A stretch of DNA of 64,000 nucleotides from Armatimonadota bacterium (GTDB lineage: Bacteria; Armatimonadota; Fimbriimonadia; Fimbriimonadales; Fimbriimonadaceae): the NCBI GenBank assembly GCA_020161505.1, contig JAIUNY010000005.1, positions 72,003-136,002 of the forward strand, given 5' to 3'. The position numbers and the translations under genes are program-made. Under the pieces are notes generated by a model that was not told the DNA's origin, did no database searches, and saw nothing but the letters and a program-made list of their open reading frames with translations. Below, piece by piece: positions 56,565-63,951 of the stretch. Numbering within the stretch: position 1 is the first letter of the stretch; each line of letters starts with the position of its first letter.

Positions 56565-58060
56565 TCTGCCCCCACCATCAGACGTCCGATGGCCTGTCGA
56601 TCCCCGCGCAGATGCTCGGGCGGCTCGTTGATCTCGCCATGATTGATGACGAGCACCCGGTCGCAGTGCTCCAGAATCTCATCAATATCAAAGCTGACGA
56701 GGAGCACGGCGCTGCCCGCTCTGGCTTGCTCTTTGAGGGCCTGAAACACGAGCGCGCTGACATGGATATCGATCCCGCGTGTTGGTTGGAAGGCGAGGAT
56801 GAGCCGGGGGTTTTGCTGGAAGGCCCGCGCCGTCACGACTTTCTGCTGATTCCCTCCGCTGAGATCGCCGAAACGCTGTCCGACTCGGTCGAACTTGGTG
56901 GGGAATCGGTTGGTGACGGCTTCGCCGATTTCCTTCCGGGCGTTGGCGGAGACCAGCATCCCTCGTCGAATCGGCTCGGTGTGATGCAGCCCGAGCACGC
57001 CGTTGAGCTCGATGCTCCAATCTTCGATCACCGCCTCGTGGTGGCGATCTTCCGCAATCAGTCGAATGCCTGCGACGAGGCGATCTTTCGTCGATTTCTT
57101 GGTGAGGTCAACGCCATCGAGCGCCACCGATCCGGAAAAGGGAAGCAAGCCGAGAATGGCTTGGAACAGCTCGCGCTGACCGTTGCCATCTACTCCAGCG
57201 AGTCCGGTCAGTTCGCCGCCGCGAAGCTCGAAGCTTACGTTCTTGACCGCATCGTCGCCACGCTCGCCCTTGACCGTGAGTCCGGAGACCCCGAGAATCA
57301 CCGCACCTGGAGTGGCGGGAGTCGGAGCCGGGATATCGACGGAATGGCCGACGATCATCTCGGTGAGCTCCTCAGGGTTCGTCTCACTGACCGGCTTGCT
57401 CGCGATGAGCTTGCCTCCACGGAGCACCGTGACGTCATCGCAGTGATCCATGACCTCGGGGAGGCGGTGGGTGACCACAATGATCGTGGTGCCGGAATCA
57501 GCGAGCTCGTGAAGCTTGGCAAAGAGCAGATCCGCATCGGTTGGGGAAAGCATCGCGGTGGGCTCATCGAGGATCATGATCCTCGCGCCCCGCCAGAGCA
57601 GTTTCAGGATCTCTAGCTTCTGAGCCTGGGCGGGCCCGATTCCTTCGGCGAGGGCATCCCAGTCAAAACTGAAGCCCATCTGAGTCGCAAGTTCGGTGGC
57701 TTTGGTTCGGGCGTTGGCGAAGGGAATCGTCCAGCCTGGCTCGGCGCCGAGCATGAGATTCTCCAGGCATGTGAGCTCGCCAATGATGCTGTAGTGCTGG
57801 CTCACCATGCCGATTCCGGCGGCGAGAGCATCCTGTGGTTTGGTGAAATGCCGCTCCTGACCCTCCACGATGACCTTGCCTTCGGTGGGTTTGAGTGCTC
57901 CGTAAAGCACTTTCATCAGGGTTGTTTTGCCCGCGCCGTTCTCGCCGACCAAAGCGTGAATCGTCTGCTTACGCACGGTGAGGGCGACGCCATCGAGCGC
58001 GGTGACGCGACCAAATTTCTGAACGATTCCGCTCAGATCGACCACAGATTCCGCGCTCAT
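56561..58060 (-). CDS. ABC ATPase with two nucleotide-binding domains (NupO-like)
   Basis: 499 residues with tandem ATPase domains as in sugar/nucleoside importers. Domain 1: Walker A GENGAGKTT (about 38-46) and Walker B IMILDEPTAMLSP, but the signature is degenerate (EGIGPAQAQKLEIL instead of LSVGxxQRVEI). Domain 2: the degenerate Walker A VDGNGQRELF common in this family, signature LSGGNQQKVVTA, and FQPTRGID replacing the usual Walker B DEPTRG. It energises the two downstream permeases. Start ATG overlaps the dehydrogenase stop (ATGA). Confidence 0.9.
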   Translation of the reverse strand: MSAESVVDLSGIVQKFGRVTALDGVALTVRKQTIHALVGENGAGKTTLMKVLYGALKPTEGKVIVEGQERHFTKPQDALAAGIGMVSQHYSIIGELTCLENLMLGAEPGWTIPFANARTKATELATQMGFSFDWDALAEGIGPAQAQKLEILKLLWRGARIMILDEPTAMLSPTDADLLFAKLHELADSGTTIIVVTHRLPEVMDHCDDVTVLRGGKLIASKPVSETNPEELTEMIVGHSVDIPAPTPATPGAVILGVSGLTVKGERGDDAVKNVSFELRGGELTGLAGVDGNGQRELFQAILGLLPFSGSVALDGVDLTKKSTKDRLVAGIRLIAEDRHHEAVIEDWSIELNGVLGLHHTEPIRRGMLVSANARKEIGEAVTNRFPTKFDRVGQRFGDLSGGNQQKVVTARAFQQNPRLILAFQPTRGIDIHVSALVFQALKEQARAGSAVLLVSFDIDEILEHCDRVLVINHGEINEPPEHLRGDRQAIGRLMVGAE

Positions 58061-58935
58061 TCCTGGGGCACTCTCCCGGAGAGAACGTCGAACAGGGCCG
58101 CTGTGGTGTCGCCGCTTCGCCCGACGCGGTCAAGGGCGCTCAGGAGTTCATCGGTGAGGGCGGTTGCGGGGATCGCGATGCCGAGCTGATCGGCGGCTTC
58201 GAGGCAGTAGCCAAAGTCTTTACGCTGGTGATCCACGCGGAATCCGGGTGTCCAGTCGCGATTGAGGATCTTGGGGCCATAGTTGTCGAACGCCCAGCTT
58301 CCGGCGGCGCCTCCGCTGAGAAGCTCTCGGGTGAGGGCCAGGTCGAGTCCAGCTTTCTCGGCAAAGGCGAGGCTTTCGCAGAGTCCAATCAGAGCCCCGC
58401 CGACGGCGATTTGATTCGCCATCTTCATCATCTGCCCCGCGCCGGCCCTTCCGACATGAGCGGTGCGCTTGGCGTAGGGAGTCATCACGGGAAGGGCTCT
58501 GGCGTAGCTCTCCTCCGTGCCGCCGCAGAAAATGGTGAGGGTTCCGGCCTGGGCTCCCATCGAGCCGCCGGTGATGGGGGCATCGAGAAAAGCGCAGTCA
58601 TGCGCCTGACAGGTCTGATGAAACTCCATCGCCGCGCCCGGAGAAGTCGTCGAGTGGTCGATGAAGAGAGTTCCGGGCTGAACCACCGGCAGGAGGGAAG
58701 CCAGCACCGCGCGGACATCTTCATCGCGCGAAATGCACAGCACGATGACGCCACAGTTTGCAAGTTCTTCGATGGAGTCGGCGAGGGTGACGCCGTGTTC
58801 TTGCAGCGAGTCACCCTTGCCCGGGGTGCGTGACCACACCATCATCCATGAATCCGAACCGGCGAGGCTCTTGGCCAGGTGGCCCGCCATGGGCAACCCC
58901 ATCGTGCCCATTCCGATCATTCCGATTCCATTCAT
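58057..58935 (-). CDS. 3-hydroxyisobutyrate dehydrogenase-family oxidoreductase
   Basis: 292 residues. N-terminal Rossmann glycine motif GMIGMGTMGLPMA (residues 4-16), then DHSTTSPGAA, substrate-binding DAPITGGSMGAQAGTL, catalytic Lys in GAGQMMKMANQI, and the helical C-domain. The family reduces or oxidises 3-hydroxyisobutyrate, tartronate semialdehyde or similar beta-hydroxyacids with NAD(P). It is the first gene of the ABC operon, which suggests, without proving it, that its substrate is related to the imported compound. A TAAAAC box lies 12 bases before the ATG. Confidence 0.88.
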   Translation of the reverse strand: MNGIGMIGMGTMGLPMAGHLAKSLAGSDSWMMVWSRTPGKGDSLQEHGVTLADSIEELANCGVIVLCISRDEDVRAVLASLLPVVQPGTLFIDHSTTSPGAAMEFHQTCQAHDCAFLDAPITGGSMGAQAGTLTIFCGGTEESYARALPVMTPYAKRTAHVGRAGAGQMMKMANQIAVGGALIGLCESLAFAEKAGLDLALTRELLSGGAAGSWAFDNYGPKILNRDWTPGFRVDHQRKDFGYCLEAADQLGIAIPATALTDELLSALDRVGRSGDTTAALFDVLSGRVPQE

Positions 58936-58982
58936 CTGCGCCCTGTGGTTTTACCCGAGCGACCGGCATCCGCTGGTTCGGC

Positions 58983-58988
58983 TAGAAT
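58983..58988 (+). promoter_or_regulatory. -10 box of the VOC gene
   Basis: TAGAAT, 5-base spacer GGGGC, then ATG; GGGG overlaps the usual Shine-Dalgarno position. Confidence 0.45.
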
Positions 58989-58993
58989 GGGGC

Positions 58994-59365
58994 ATGACAC
59001 CAAAATCGGGAATCATCGGCTGGTACGAGCATCATTCGGGGGATGCGAGCGAGAGCAAAGACTTCTACCAAAAGGTCTGCAACTGGACGATGGAGCCGAC
59101 CGAGATGGACGATCACGACGATTGGACGGCGGTTCAGGATGGAATTCCCGTGTTCGGTTTGATCCAAGATTTCCCTGGTTTTGAGGGATATCGAGGCTGG
59201 CTGCCGTACTTCATGGTTGATGATCTGGCGGGGGCTCGGGAGAGAGCTCTCGCGGCGGGAGCATCGGAGATTCATCCCGTGGTCGAAAATGAAGGCGAAG
59301 GGGCCTGGTGCGCTCTTTCCGACCCCGACGGCGTACCTTTCGCGCTGTATCAGGCGGCGGTGTAG
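58994..59365 (+). CDS. VOC/glyoxalase-fold protein
   Basis: 123 residues from the ATG at 58994; in-frame sequence upstream is rejected because it overlaps the divergent dehydrogenase. The vicinal-oxygen-chelate fold is suggested by GIIGWYEHHSGDASESKDFYQKV, VFGLIQDF, YFMVDDLAGARERALAAGA and LSDPDGVPFALYQA. This pattern, a single paired repeat, is common in resistance-like and glyoxalase-like proteins. Metal ligands cannot be assigned with confidence. It is followed after 3 bases by a hydrolase gene. Confidence 0.85.
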   Translation: MTPKSGIIGWYEHHSGDASESKDFYQKVCNWTMEPTEMDDHDDWTAVQDGIPVFGLIQDFPGFEGYRGWLPYFMVDDLAGARERALAAGASEIHPVVENEGEGAWCALSDPDGVPFALYQAAV

Positions 59366-59368
59366 CGG

Positions 59369-60601
59369 ATGATGGTGTGCCTGGTTTCTCTCTCTTTGGT
59401 TCTGGGCGGGCAAGTCGCTCAGCCGAAGTTTCCGATGCCGGATCGCCTGGATGCCGCGTTGCGGGTTCGGAGGGTTGAGGAGGCGTGGCTCAAGGCAAGC
59501 GATGCGGAAAAGCAAGCCGCGATTCCCCATATCAACAACTCGGTGATGGGATTCTTCTCGGGGATTTTTGGGGAAGTGTCCGGACACTTGGATGCGGCCC
59601 ACACCTCGCTCACCGGACAGAAGAAGTCGGAATGGGATCGATTTGGCTTCCGAGTCTTCCCCACTATCTTCGCTCCTGGGCAGAAGGTGTATCTCGAGGC
59701 TTATCGCCTTTACGGCGAGCCGTGGCGTGACGATCTGGTCGTGACGTTTGAAGGGCAGCAGGTTCGATTCAGCGCAGGTGGTTCATATGGTCAGGAGGTT
59801 CAGACAATCGAGCGGAAGGCCAGCAAACCAGGAGCCTTTGGCCAGGCATTCGTGACGATCGAAGGCAAGGATTTCCCGATCAATGCTTACTGGTCGAATC
59901 ATGCCGACAAGAGGGATTATCCCAACCTGAGTGACCCTCTTCTCAAAGCGCAGATGGAGCCGGGATTCTTCTTCGGCAGAGAGGCGTTGGGGAGTTTGCT
60001 GGCGTTCGTTTCGCGCCCAGCGGCCAAGCCTGGCGACCCCGCCCCGTGGTATGCGAGCGAAAAGAACACGACGATCTTCCGTATCAACACCAAGAAGCTG
60101 ATTTCAGGCAAAGTGAAGGTGCTCATCGCCCTGCACGGCGCGGGAGGATCCGAGAACATGTTTCCGGAAGGATACGGAGCGGGTCGATTTGTCCAAGGCG
60201 CGGCGGATCGTGGCTGGGTGGTTTTGAGCCCCCGGGCGACCCCCAGCGCGGTGCGCGATTGTCTGGAGTGGCTGGTCAGCGATCGGAAAGTGGAGATCGA
60301 GAAGCTCGTGGTGGCGGGTCACAGCATGGGCGGCGGACTGGCGCTCAACGCCGCCCGGGCACAGAAGCTTGATGGCCTCATCATGTTCGCCCCAGCCGGG
60401 CAGGGTTCGGTGCCGGAGATTCCGACGTTCCTCGCGGTGGGGGCGAAGGAGATCGCGATGCTCAAAGCCTCAGCGGATCGCATGGGGGCGACTCTCGCGG
60501 ATCGGAAGGACTCGACGTTCAAGGTCTACCCGAACGCCGAGCACCTGATGATCGTCGCCGAGGCAACCACCGACGCGCTCAAGTTCCTCGAAGGGATTTA
60601 G
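59369..60601 (+). CDS. Exported alpha/beta hydrolase
   Basis: 410 residues. A short signal sequence (MMVCLVSLSLVLGG) leads to an N-terminal region of about 220 residues with helical (DAALRVRRVEEAWLKASDAEKQ) and beta parts. A C-terminal alpha/beta hydrolase follows: LIALHGAGGSENMFPEG with oxyanion-hole HG, nucleophile elbow VAGHSMGGGLALN, acid in VGAKE or nearby, and His in NAEHLMIV. It resembles PHB-depolymerase/dienelactone-type esterases. Substrate unknown. Coupled to the VOC gene; its stop overlaps the convergent M50 gene by 4 bases. Confidence 0.82.
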   Translation: MMVCLVSLSLVLGGQVAQPKFPMPDRLDAALRVRRVEEAWLKASDAEKQAAIPHINNSVMGFFSGIFGEVSGHLDAAHTSLTGQKKSEWDRFGFRVFPTIFAPGQKVYLEAYRLYGEPWRDDLVVTFEGQQVRFSAGGSYGQEVQTIERKASKPGAFGQAFVTIEGKDFPINAYWSNHADKRDYPNLSDPLLKAQMEPGFFFGREALGSLLAFVSRPAAKPGDPAPWYASEKNTTIFRINTKKLISGKVKVLIALHGAGGSENMFPEGYGAGRFVQGAADRGWVVLSPRATPSAVRDCLEWLVSDRKVEIEKLVVAGHSMGGGLALNAARAQKLDGLIMFAPAGQGSVPEIPTFLAVGAKEIAMLKASADRMGATLADRKDSTFKVYPNAEHLMIVAEATTDALKFLEGI

Positions 60602-61269
60602 ACTCCGAGGAGGAATCTCACAACGAAAGAGGAAGGCAGGTCGATCAGGGTGAACAGGCTGAAACCGATGGCACTTCCCATCAACTGGCTTCCGATCACG
60701 AGCACGAGTAAGACGACGCCCCCATAAGCGCGGTGCCACTGGAACCATCTCACGCGTTGAGGTTCTGGCATCAACAGGCCGAGCAGCCACTGTCCGTCCA
60801 GCGGGCCAATCGGAATCAAGTTGAAGAAGAACAACCGAATGTTGATCAGAACCCCGCTCAGCAGTAGAAGGTACAGGAAGGATTCGCCCATGAGCAGGGT
60901 CGGCGAGGTCATCGCGACAATCCGGAAAATCAAAGCCCAGACTGCGGCTTGAATCAAGTTGGAGACCGGCCCGGCAAGCACCGCCGTGAAGTAATCCCAG
61001 CGAGGGTTCTTCATGAGTCCCGGGTTCATGGGCACCGGCTTGCCCCAACCGATCCCGAATCCGACCAGGGCGGTGAGCACCATCATCATCGTGCCAACAG
61101 GTTCGAAATGATTGGTGAGGTTCAGGGTCACGCGGCCTTGGTTGCGCGGTGTCGGGTCTCCGGCGAGATCCGCGAACTTTGCGTGGCAGTACTCGTGGAT
61201 TCCGATGGCAAGGAAGATCACGATGATGATCGCGATAATTTGATTTGCATTGATCGCAGCGAAGTCCAT
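60598..61269 (-). CDS. Site-2-protease (M50) family membrane protein
   Basis: 223 residues from the ATG at 61269, which shares a base with the lysA stop (TAATG). The first membrane segment contains the zinc motif HEYCH (His25, Glu26, His29). The third metal ligand is in NLIPIGPLDG near residue 155. Five or six membrane segments in total. Short M50 proteins of this kind lack a PDZ domain and are of unknown substrate; they are often annotated as rhomboid-unrelated regulators of membrane protein turnover. It is translationally coupled to lysA. Confidence 0.88.
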   Translation of the reverse strand: MDFAAINANQIIAIIIVIFLAIGIHEYCHAKFADLAGDPTPRNQGRVTLNLTNHFEPVGTMMMVLTALVGFGIGWGKPVPMNPGLMKNPRWDYFTAVLAGPVSNLIQAAVWALIFRIVAMTSPTLLMGESFLYLLLLSGVLINIRLFFFNLIPIGPLDGQWLLGLLMPEPQRVRWFQWHRAYGGVVLLVLVIGSQLMGSAIGFSLFTLIDLPSSFVVRFLLGV

Positions 61270-62558
61270 TAGACCAAATCCTCCGGCAGAGCCTCGCGGC
61301 CCAAAACCTGTTCCCACGTCTCTGCTCGCTGGATCTCGCTCACTGAGCCATCCAGACGGATCAGAACCGTTGCCGGACGCGGGTAGCGGTTGTAATTGCT
61401 CGCCATCGAACTGTTATACGCGCCGGTTCCGAAAACCTGCACCCAGTCCCCCGCCCTCACACATCCGGGGAGAGGAACATCTTCGAACAGCTTGTCGGTT
61501 TCGCAGTGCCGTCCGCTGATGGTGCTCGCCTGCGTTTCCGCCAGTTTTCGAGGTTCCGAAGGCGTGAGAGCAAGCTCATACTTTGCTCCGTACAGAGCGG
61601 GCCGGGGGTTGTCGGCGAGGCCGCCATCCACGGCAACGTAGCGCCGCGTGCCATGAGAACGGCTCGGCACATCCTTGACATTTCCCACGGAATACAGCGT
61701 GACCCCAGCCTCGGCGACCAAGGATCTCCCTGGCTCGTGCATCAGGATCACCTGGTCGCTCACCACGGCGCGAATGGCGTCGGCCACGCGCTGGCAATAC
61801 TCCTGAATCGCAAGGGGAGACTCGCCGGAATGGCGCACGCCGAGTCCGCCCCCGACATTCACGAGCTGCAGCTCGAATCCAAACGCAGGGAAGACCTCTT
61901 GGCCAAATTGCGCAATCACCTCGCCGCCTGTGATCTGCGCGGTGGGATCCAGAAGCTGCGAGCCCACGTGGCAGTGCACGCCGATCAGGTTCAGACCGGC
62001 GTCCCGGCACGCTTCGACCGCGCGTCGGCCGGAGCCATCGCTGACGTTAAAGCCGAACTTTGTATCGTCTTGCCCGGTGCTGATTTTGCCATGAGTTTTG
62101 GGATCCACCCCGGGGGCGAGACGCAGGAGCAGAGGTGTTTTGGATCCCAAAGACGCAAGCAAGGAAATCTCCTCAAAACTATCCGCGACGATCATTCCGA
62201 TGCCCTGGGCGAGGGCGAATTCCAGTTCGACTCGAGACTTGTTGTTCCCGTGGGCGTAGCACTGAGCCGGATCAATCCCGGCGAGGAGTGCGGCTCGGAA
62301 CTCTCCCTCGCTCGCCACATCAATCCAGCAACCCTCGCTCGCGGCAATCTTCAGGACGGCGGAGGTGGAGTTGGCTTTGCTGGCGTACCCCAGTCGGGTG
62401 GAGTTCCAGCTCAGGGCCAGGGCATCGCGGTACTGGGCGATCTTCGCCCGAATGATCGCTTCATCGAGGACATAGATCGGGGTTCCCCATTGGGCGATCT
62501 CCCGAACGCGCTCGTCGGAGAGCCGCAACGAATCGGGAAGCGAGGCATCCATCACCAC
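61269..62558 (-). CDS. lysA: Diaminopimelate decarboxylase
   Basis: 429 residues. The start is either GTG at 62558 or ATG at 62552. The alanine-racemase-like barrel has the PLP Lys in FGYASKANS-like LGYASKANSTSAVL; also GCWIDVASEGEF, HCHVGSQ, GGGLGVRH and the phosphate-binding EPGRSLVA. The C-terminal domain has the active-site Cys in GRHCETDKLFE and FGTGAYNSSMASNYN. It converts meso-diaminopimelate to lysine. CATAAT lies 7 bases before the GTG. A structured RNA and terminator precede it, 50 bases upstream. Confidence 0.94.
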   Translation of the reverse strand: MVMDASLPDSLRLSDERVREIAQWGTPIYVLDEAIIRAKIAQYRDALALSWNSTRLGYASKANSTSAVLKIAASEGCWIDVASEGEFRAALLAGIDPAQCYAHGNNKSRVELEFALAQGIGMIVADSFEEISLLASLGSKTPLLLRLAPGVDPKTHGKISTGQDDTKFGFNVSDGSGRRAVEACRDAGLNLIGVHCHVGSQLLDPTAQITGGEVIAQFGQEVFPAFGFELQLVNVGGGLGVRHSGESPLAIQEYCQRVADAIRAVVSDQVILMHEPGRSLVAEAGVTLYSVGNVKDVPSRSHGTRRYVAVDGGLADNPRPALYGAKYELALTPSEPRKLAETQASTISGRHCETDKLFEDVPLPGCVRAGDWVQVFGTGAYNSSMASNYNRYPRPATVLIRLDGSVSEIQRAETWEQVLGREALPEDLV

Positions 62559-62609
62559 GCTTGGAATTATGGCTGAGTGAGGGGCCCGGCTCGAATTTGA
62601 CCCGGGATC

Positions 62610-62652
62610 AAAAACAACCCCCGGAGCCGAGGTGGCCCGGGGTGTTGTTTTT
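62610..62652. terminator. Strong bidirectional terminator
   Basis: AAAAACAAC pairs with GTTGTTTTT (9 bp), followed by CCCCGG/CCGGGG and GCC/GGC around a 5-base loop, 18 bp with two bulges. On the minus strand it ends the structured RNA just upstream of lysA. Confidence 0.9.
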
Positions 62653-62776
62653 CAGGTTTTCACCTGGAAGACCGGAGTTCATGACAAACCCCGTGTCCGT
62701 AGTCACGGGTTGCTAAAACCCACGACCTCCCAGGTGGTTCCGTTTACTGTTACTCATGTGCTAGGCACCACCTCCT
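62653..62776 (-). ncRNA. Candidate structured RNA (three-way junction, possible switch)
   Basis: Minus strand. A closing stem ACCTGGGAG (62727-62735) with CTTCCAGGT (62662-62670) encloses two hairpins with almost no unpaired bases between them. One is a 10-bp stem with loop TTAGC (62702-62726). The other is ACGGA...TCCGGT with an inner GTTT/GAAC stem (62671-62700). Three G-U pairs occur that would be A-C mismatches on the plus strand, so the RNA is minus-strand. Competing helices exist: AGGTGGT (62767-62773) with ACCACCT (62732-62738), and CAGGT-GAAA-ACCTG (62653-62666). A strong Shine-Dalgarno AGGAGG (62771-62776) heads a mini-ORF. A terminator follows. It matches no riboswitch consensus I know. 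Confidence 0.6.
62713..62757 (-). CDS. Possible 14-residue leader peptide
   Basis: ATG to TAG, product MSNSKRNHLGGRGF. AGGAGG lies 13 bases upstream; a small GTGC-CTA-GCAC hairpin in the spacer would bring it closer. The stop codon lies in the apical loop of the first hairpin of the structured RNA, so translation would unfold that structure. Only one Lys codon is present, so classical lysine attenuation is unlikely. Confidence 0.35.
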   Translation of the reverse strand: MSNSKRNHLGGRGF

Positions 62777-62810
62777 GTTTGGTTTGATTTCTCCGCCAAA
62801 GCGAAGATAC

Positions 62811-63509
62811 TTATTCGGACGCACTCGGCGCGCCATCTGTTGCATTGTTTTCGATGCGCGGGTTCAGAAGTGTCTCTGCGGAGGCAGAATCGCGTTGGGC
62901 CGAGCCAGCATCCATGCGAAGACGGTCCATCAGCGTGGTGAGCCCGAGAGCCTTGGTGACAGTCGCAGGTTTTTCCTTTTGACGATAGATGCAGAGCATC
63001 AGGCGCACGCCCTGACGTTCCCAGAACAGGTATTCGCTATGCTCCGTCTTCACGGAGGAACTCGGAACGCCGAAGTTGCCCCGGTACTTCTCAATCATCT
63101 CGTTGACCGGCGCGGCGTCGAGAGCCTCATTCATGTCGAGCGCGAGCACAACATTGCCATCGGAGGTCACGAGGCTGACCGTGCGAGTCGGGGTTTCCCA
63201 TCCTGCCGCTCCAAAACTCTCGTCGAACATCGGGGGGAGTTCGCTGAGCTTCACGCTGCGCGCGGGAGCCCGAAAATCGCCCACCATGGCGGAATCATGC
63301 TTCTGTCCGATGCGGATCACCGATTCTTCGGCAAGAATCGCCAGATCGCAGCTCAAGTGGGCAGAGGTGAGCTTGACGTCGCTCGCCGTGAGGGTGTCAG
63401 TCTCGCCTTGATTCAAGGCCAGGCCAGAGGGATCGCAGCCTGCCAGCGCTCCACCAAGGAGCAAAACCAGGCTACTTAACTTCCAGAATCTTGTACTTTT
63501 GCGTTCCAC
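62811..63509 (-). CDS. Lipoprotein of unknown function
   Basis: 232 residues from GTG, chosen because it gives a basic n-region and lipobox LAGC (Cys25); this start lies 38 bases inside the end of greA in another frame. The mature protein is Ser/Asp-rich, with a central domain (about 55-200: AHLSCDLAILAEESVIRIGQKHD, VSLVTSDGNVVLALDMNEALDAAPVNEMIEKY). I recognise no family. It is likely cotranscribed with greA and anchored in the envelope. The start codon is moderately certain. Confidence 0.62.
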   Translation of the reverse strand: MERKSTRFWKLSSLVLLLGGALAGCDPSGLALNQGETDTLTASDVKLTSAHLSCDLAILAEESVIRIGQKHDSAMVGDFRAPARSVKLSELPPMFDESFGAAGWETPTRTVSLVTSDGNVVLALDMNEALDAAPVNEMIEKYRGNFGVPSSSVKTEHSEYLFWERQGVRLMLCIYRQKEKPATVTKALGLTTLMDRLRMDAGSAQRDSASAETLLNPRIENNATDGAPSASE

Positions 63510-63939
63510 CGGGGGCCTCCACTTCAACGACCGATCCCGCTGACTGATCGAGCAACGCATTGCCGAGCGGGGAGGAAATGGAAATCTTGTCGTTTGCCGG
63601 ATCCGCTTCAAAAGCGCCGACAAGTTCGATGGTGAGCTTGTCGCCCCATTCCACATCTTCGAGCAGAACCGTCGAGCCGAGATGCGCCTCGCCCGCGTTT
63701 TTAGGGCCGGAGACAATTTTGGCGTTCATCAGCACGCGCTCAAGTTCCGCAATGCGCGCTTCGAGGCGGGTTTGATTCAGCTTGGCCTCGTGGTACATCG
63801 CATTTTCGCGCAGGTCACCGTGTGACTTCGCTTCGCGGATGTTCTCGGCAATCCGCGCCCGCTCCGAGCCTTTCAGCTCTTCCAGCTCATGTTTGAGCTT
63901 TTCAAATCCCTCTTGCGAGAGGAGCACATCGTTGGACAT
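63472..63939 (-). CDS. greA: Transcription elongation factor GreA
   Basis: 155 residues. The N-terminal antiparallel coiled coil (about 1-75; LSQEGFEKLKHELEELKGSERARI, GDLRENAMYHEAK) carries the acidic tip residues Asp and Glu that reach the RNA polymerase active site. The C-terminal FKBP-like domain (about 80-155) has ISSPLGNALLDQSAGSVVEVEAPGG. GreA stimulates transcript cleavage to rescue backtracked polymerase. The ATG is 12 bases after the stop of an upstream gene, and the 3' end overlaps the lipoprotein gene. Confidence 0.96.
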   Translation of the reverse strand: MSNDVLLSQEGFEKLKHELEELKGSERARIAENIREAKSHGDLRENAMYHEAKLNQTRLEARIAELERVLMNAKIVSGPKNAGEAHLGSTVLLEDVEWGDKLTIELVGAFEADPANDKISISSPLGNALLDQSAGSVVEVEAPGGTQKYKILEVK

Positions 63940-63951
63940 AGACGTTTGAGT

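Noticed and set aside
62585-62780. Lysine riboswitch before lysA
   Set aside because: The lysine-aptamer consensus (long five-way junction with GGUGC and AGAGG elements) is absent; the RNA there is smaller and has a three-way junction.
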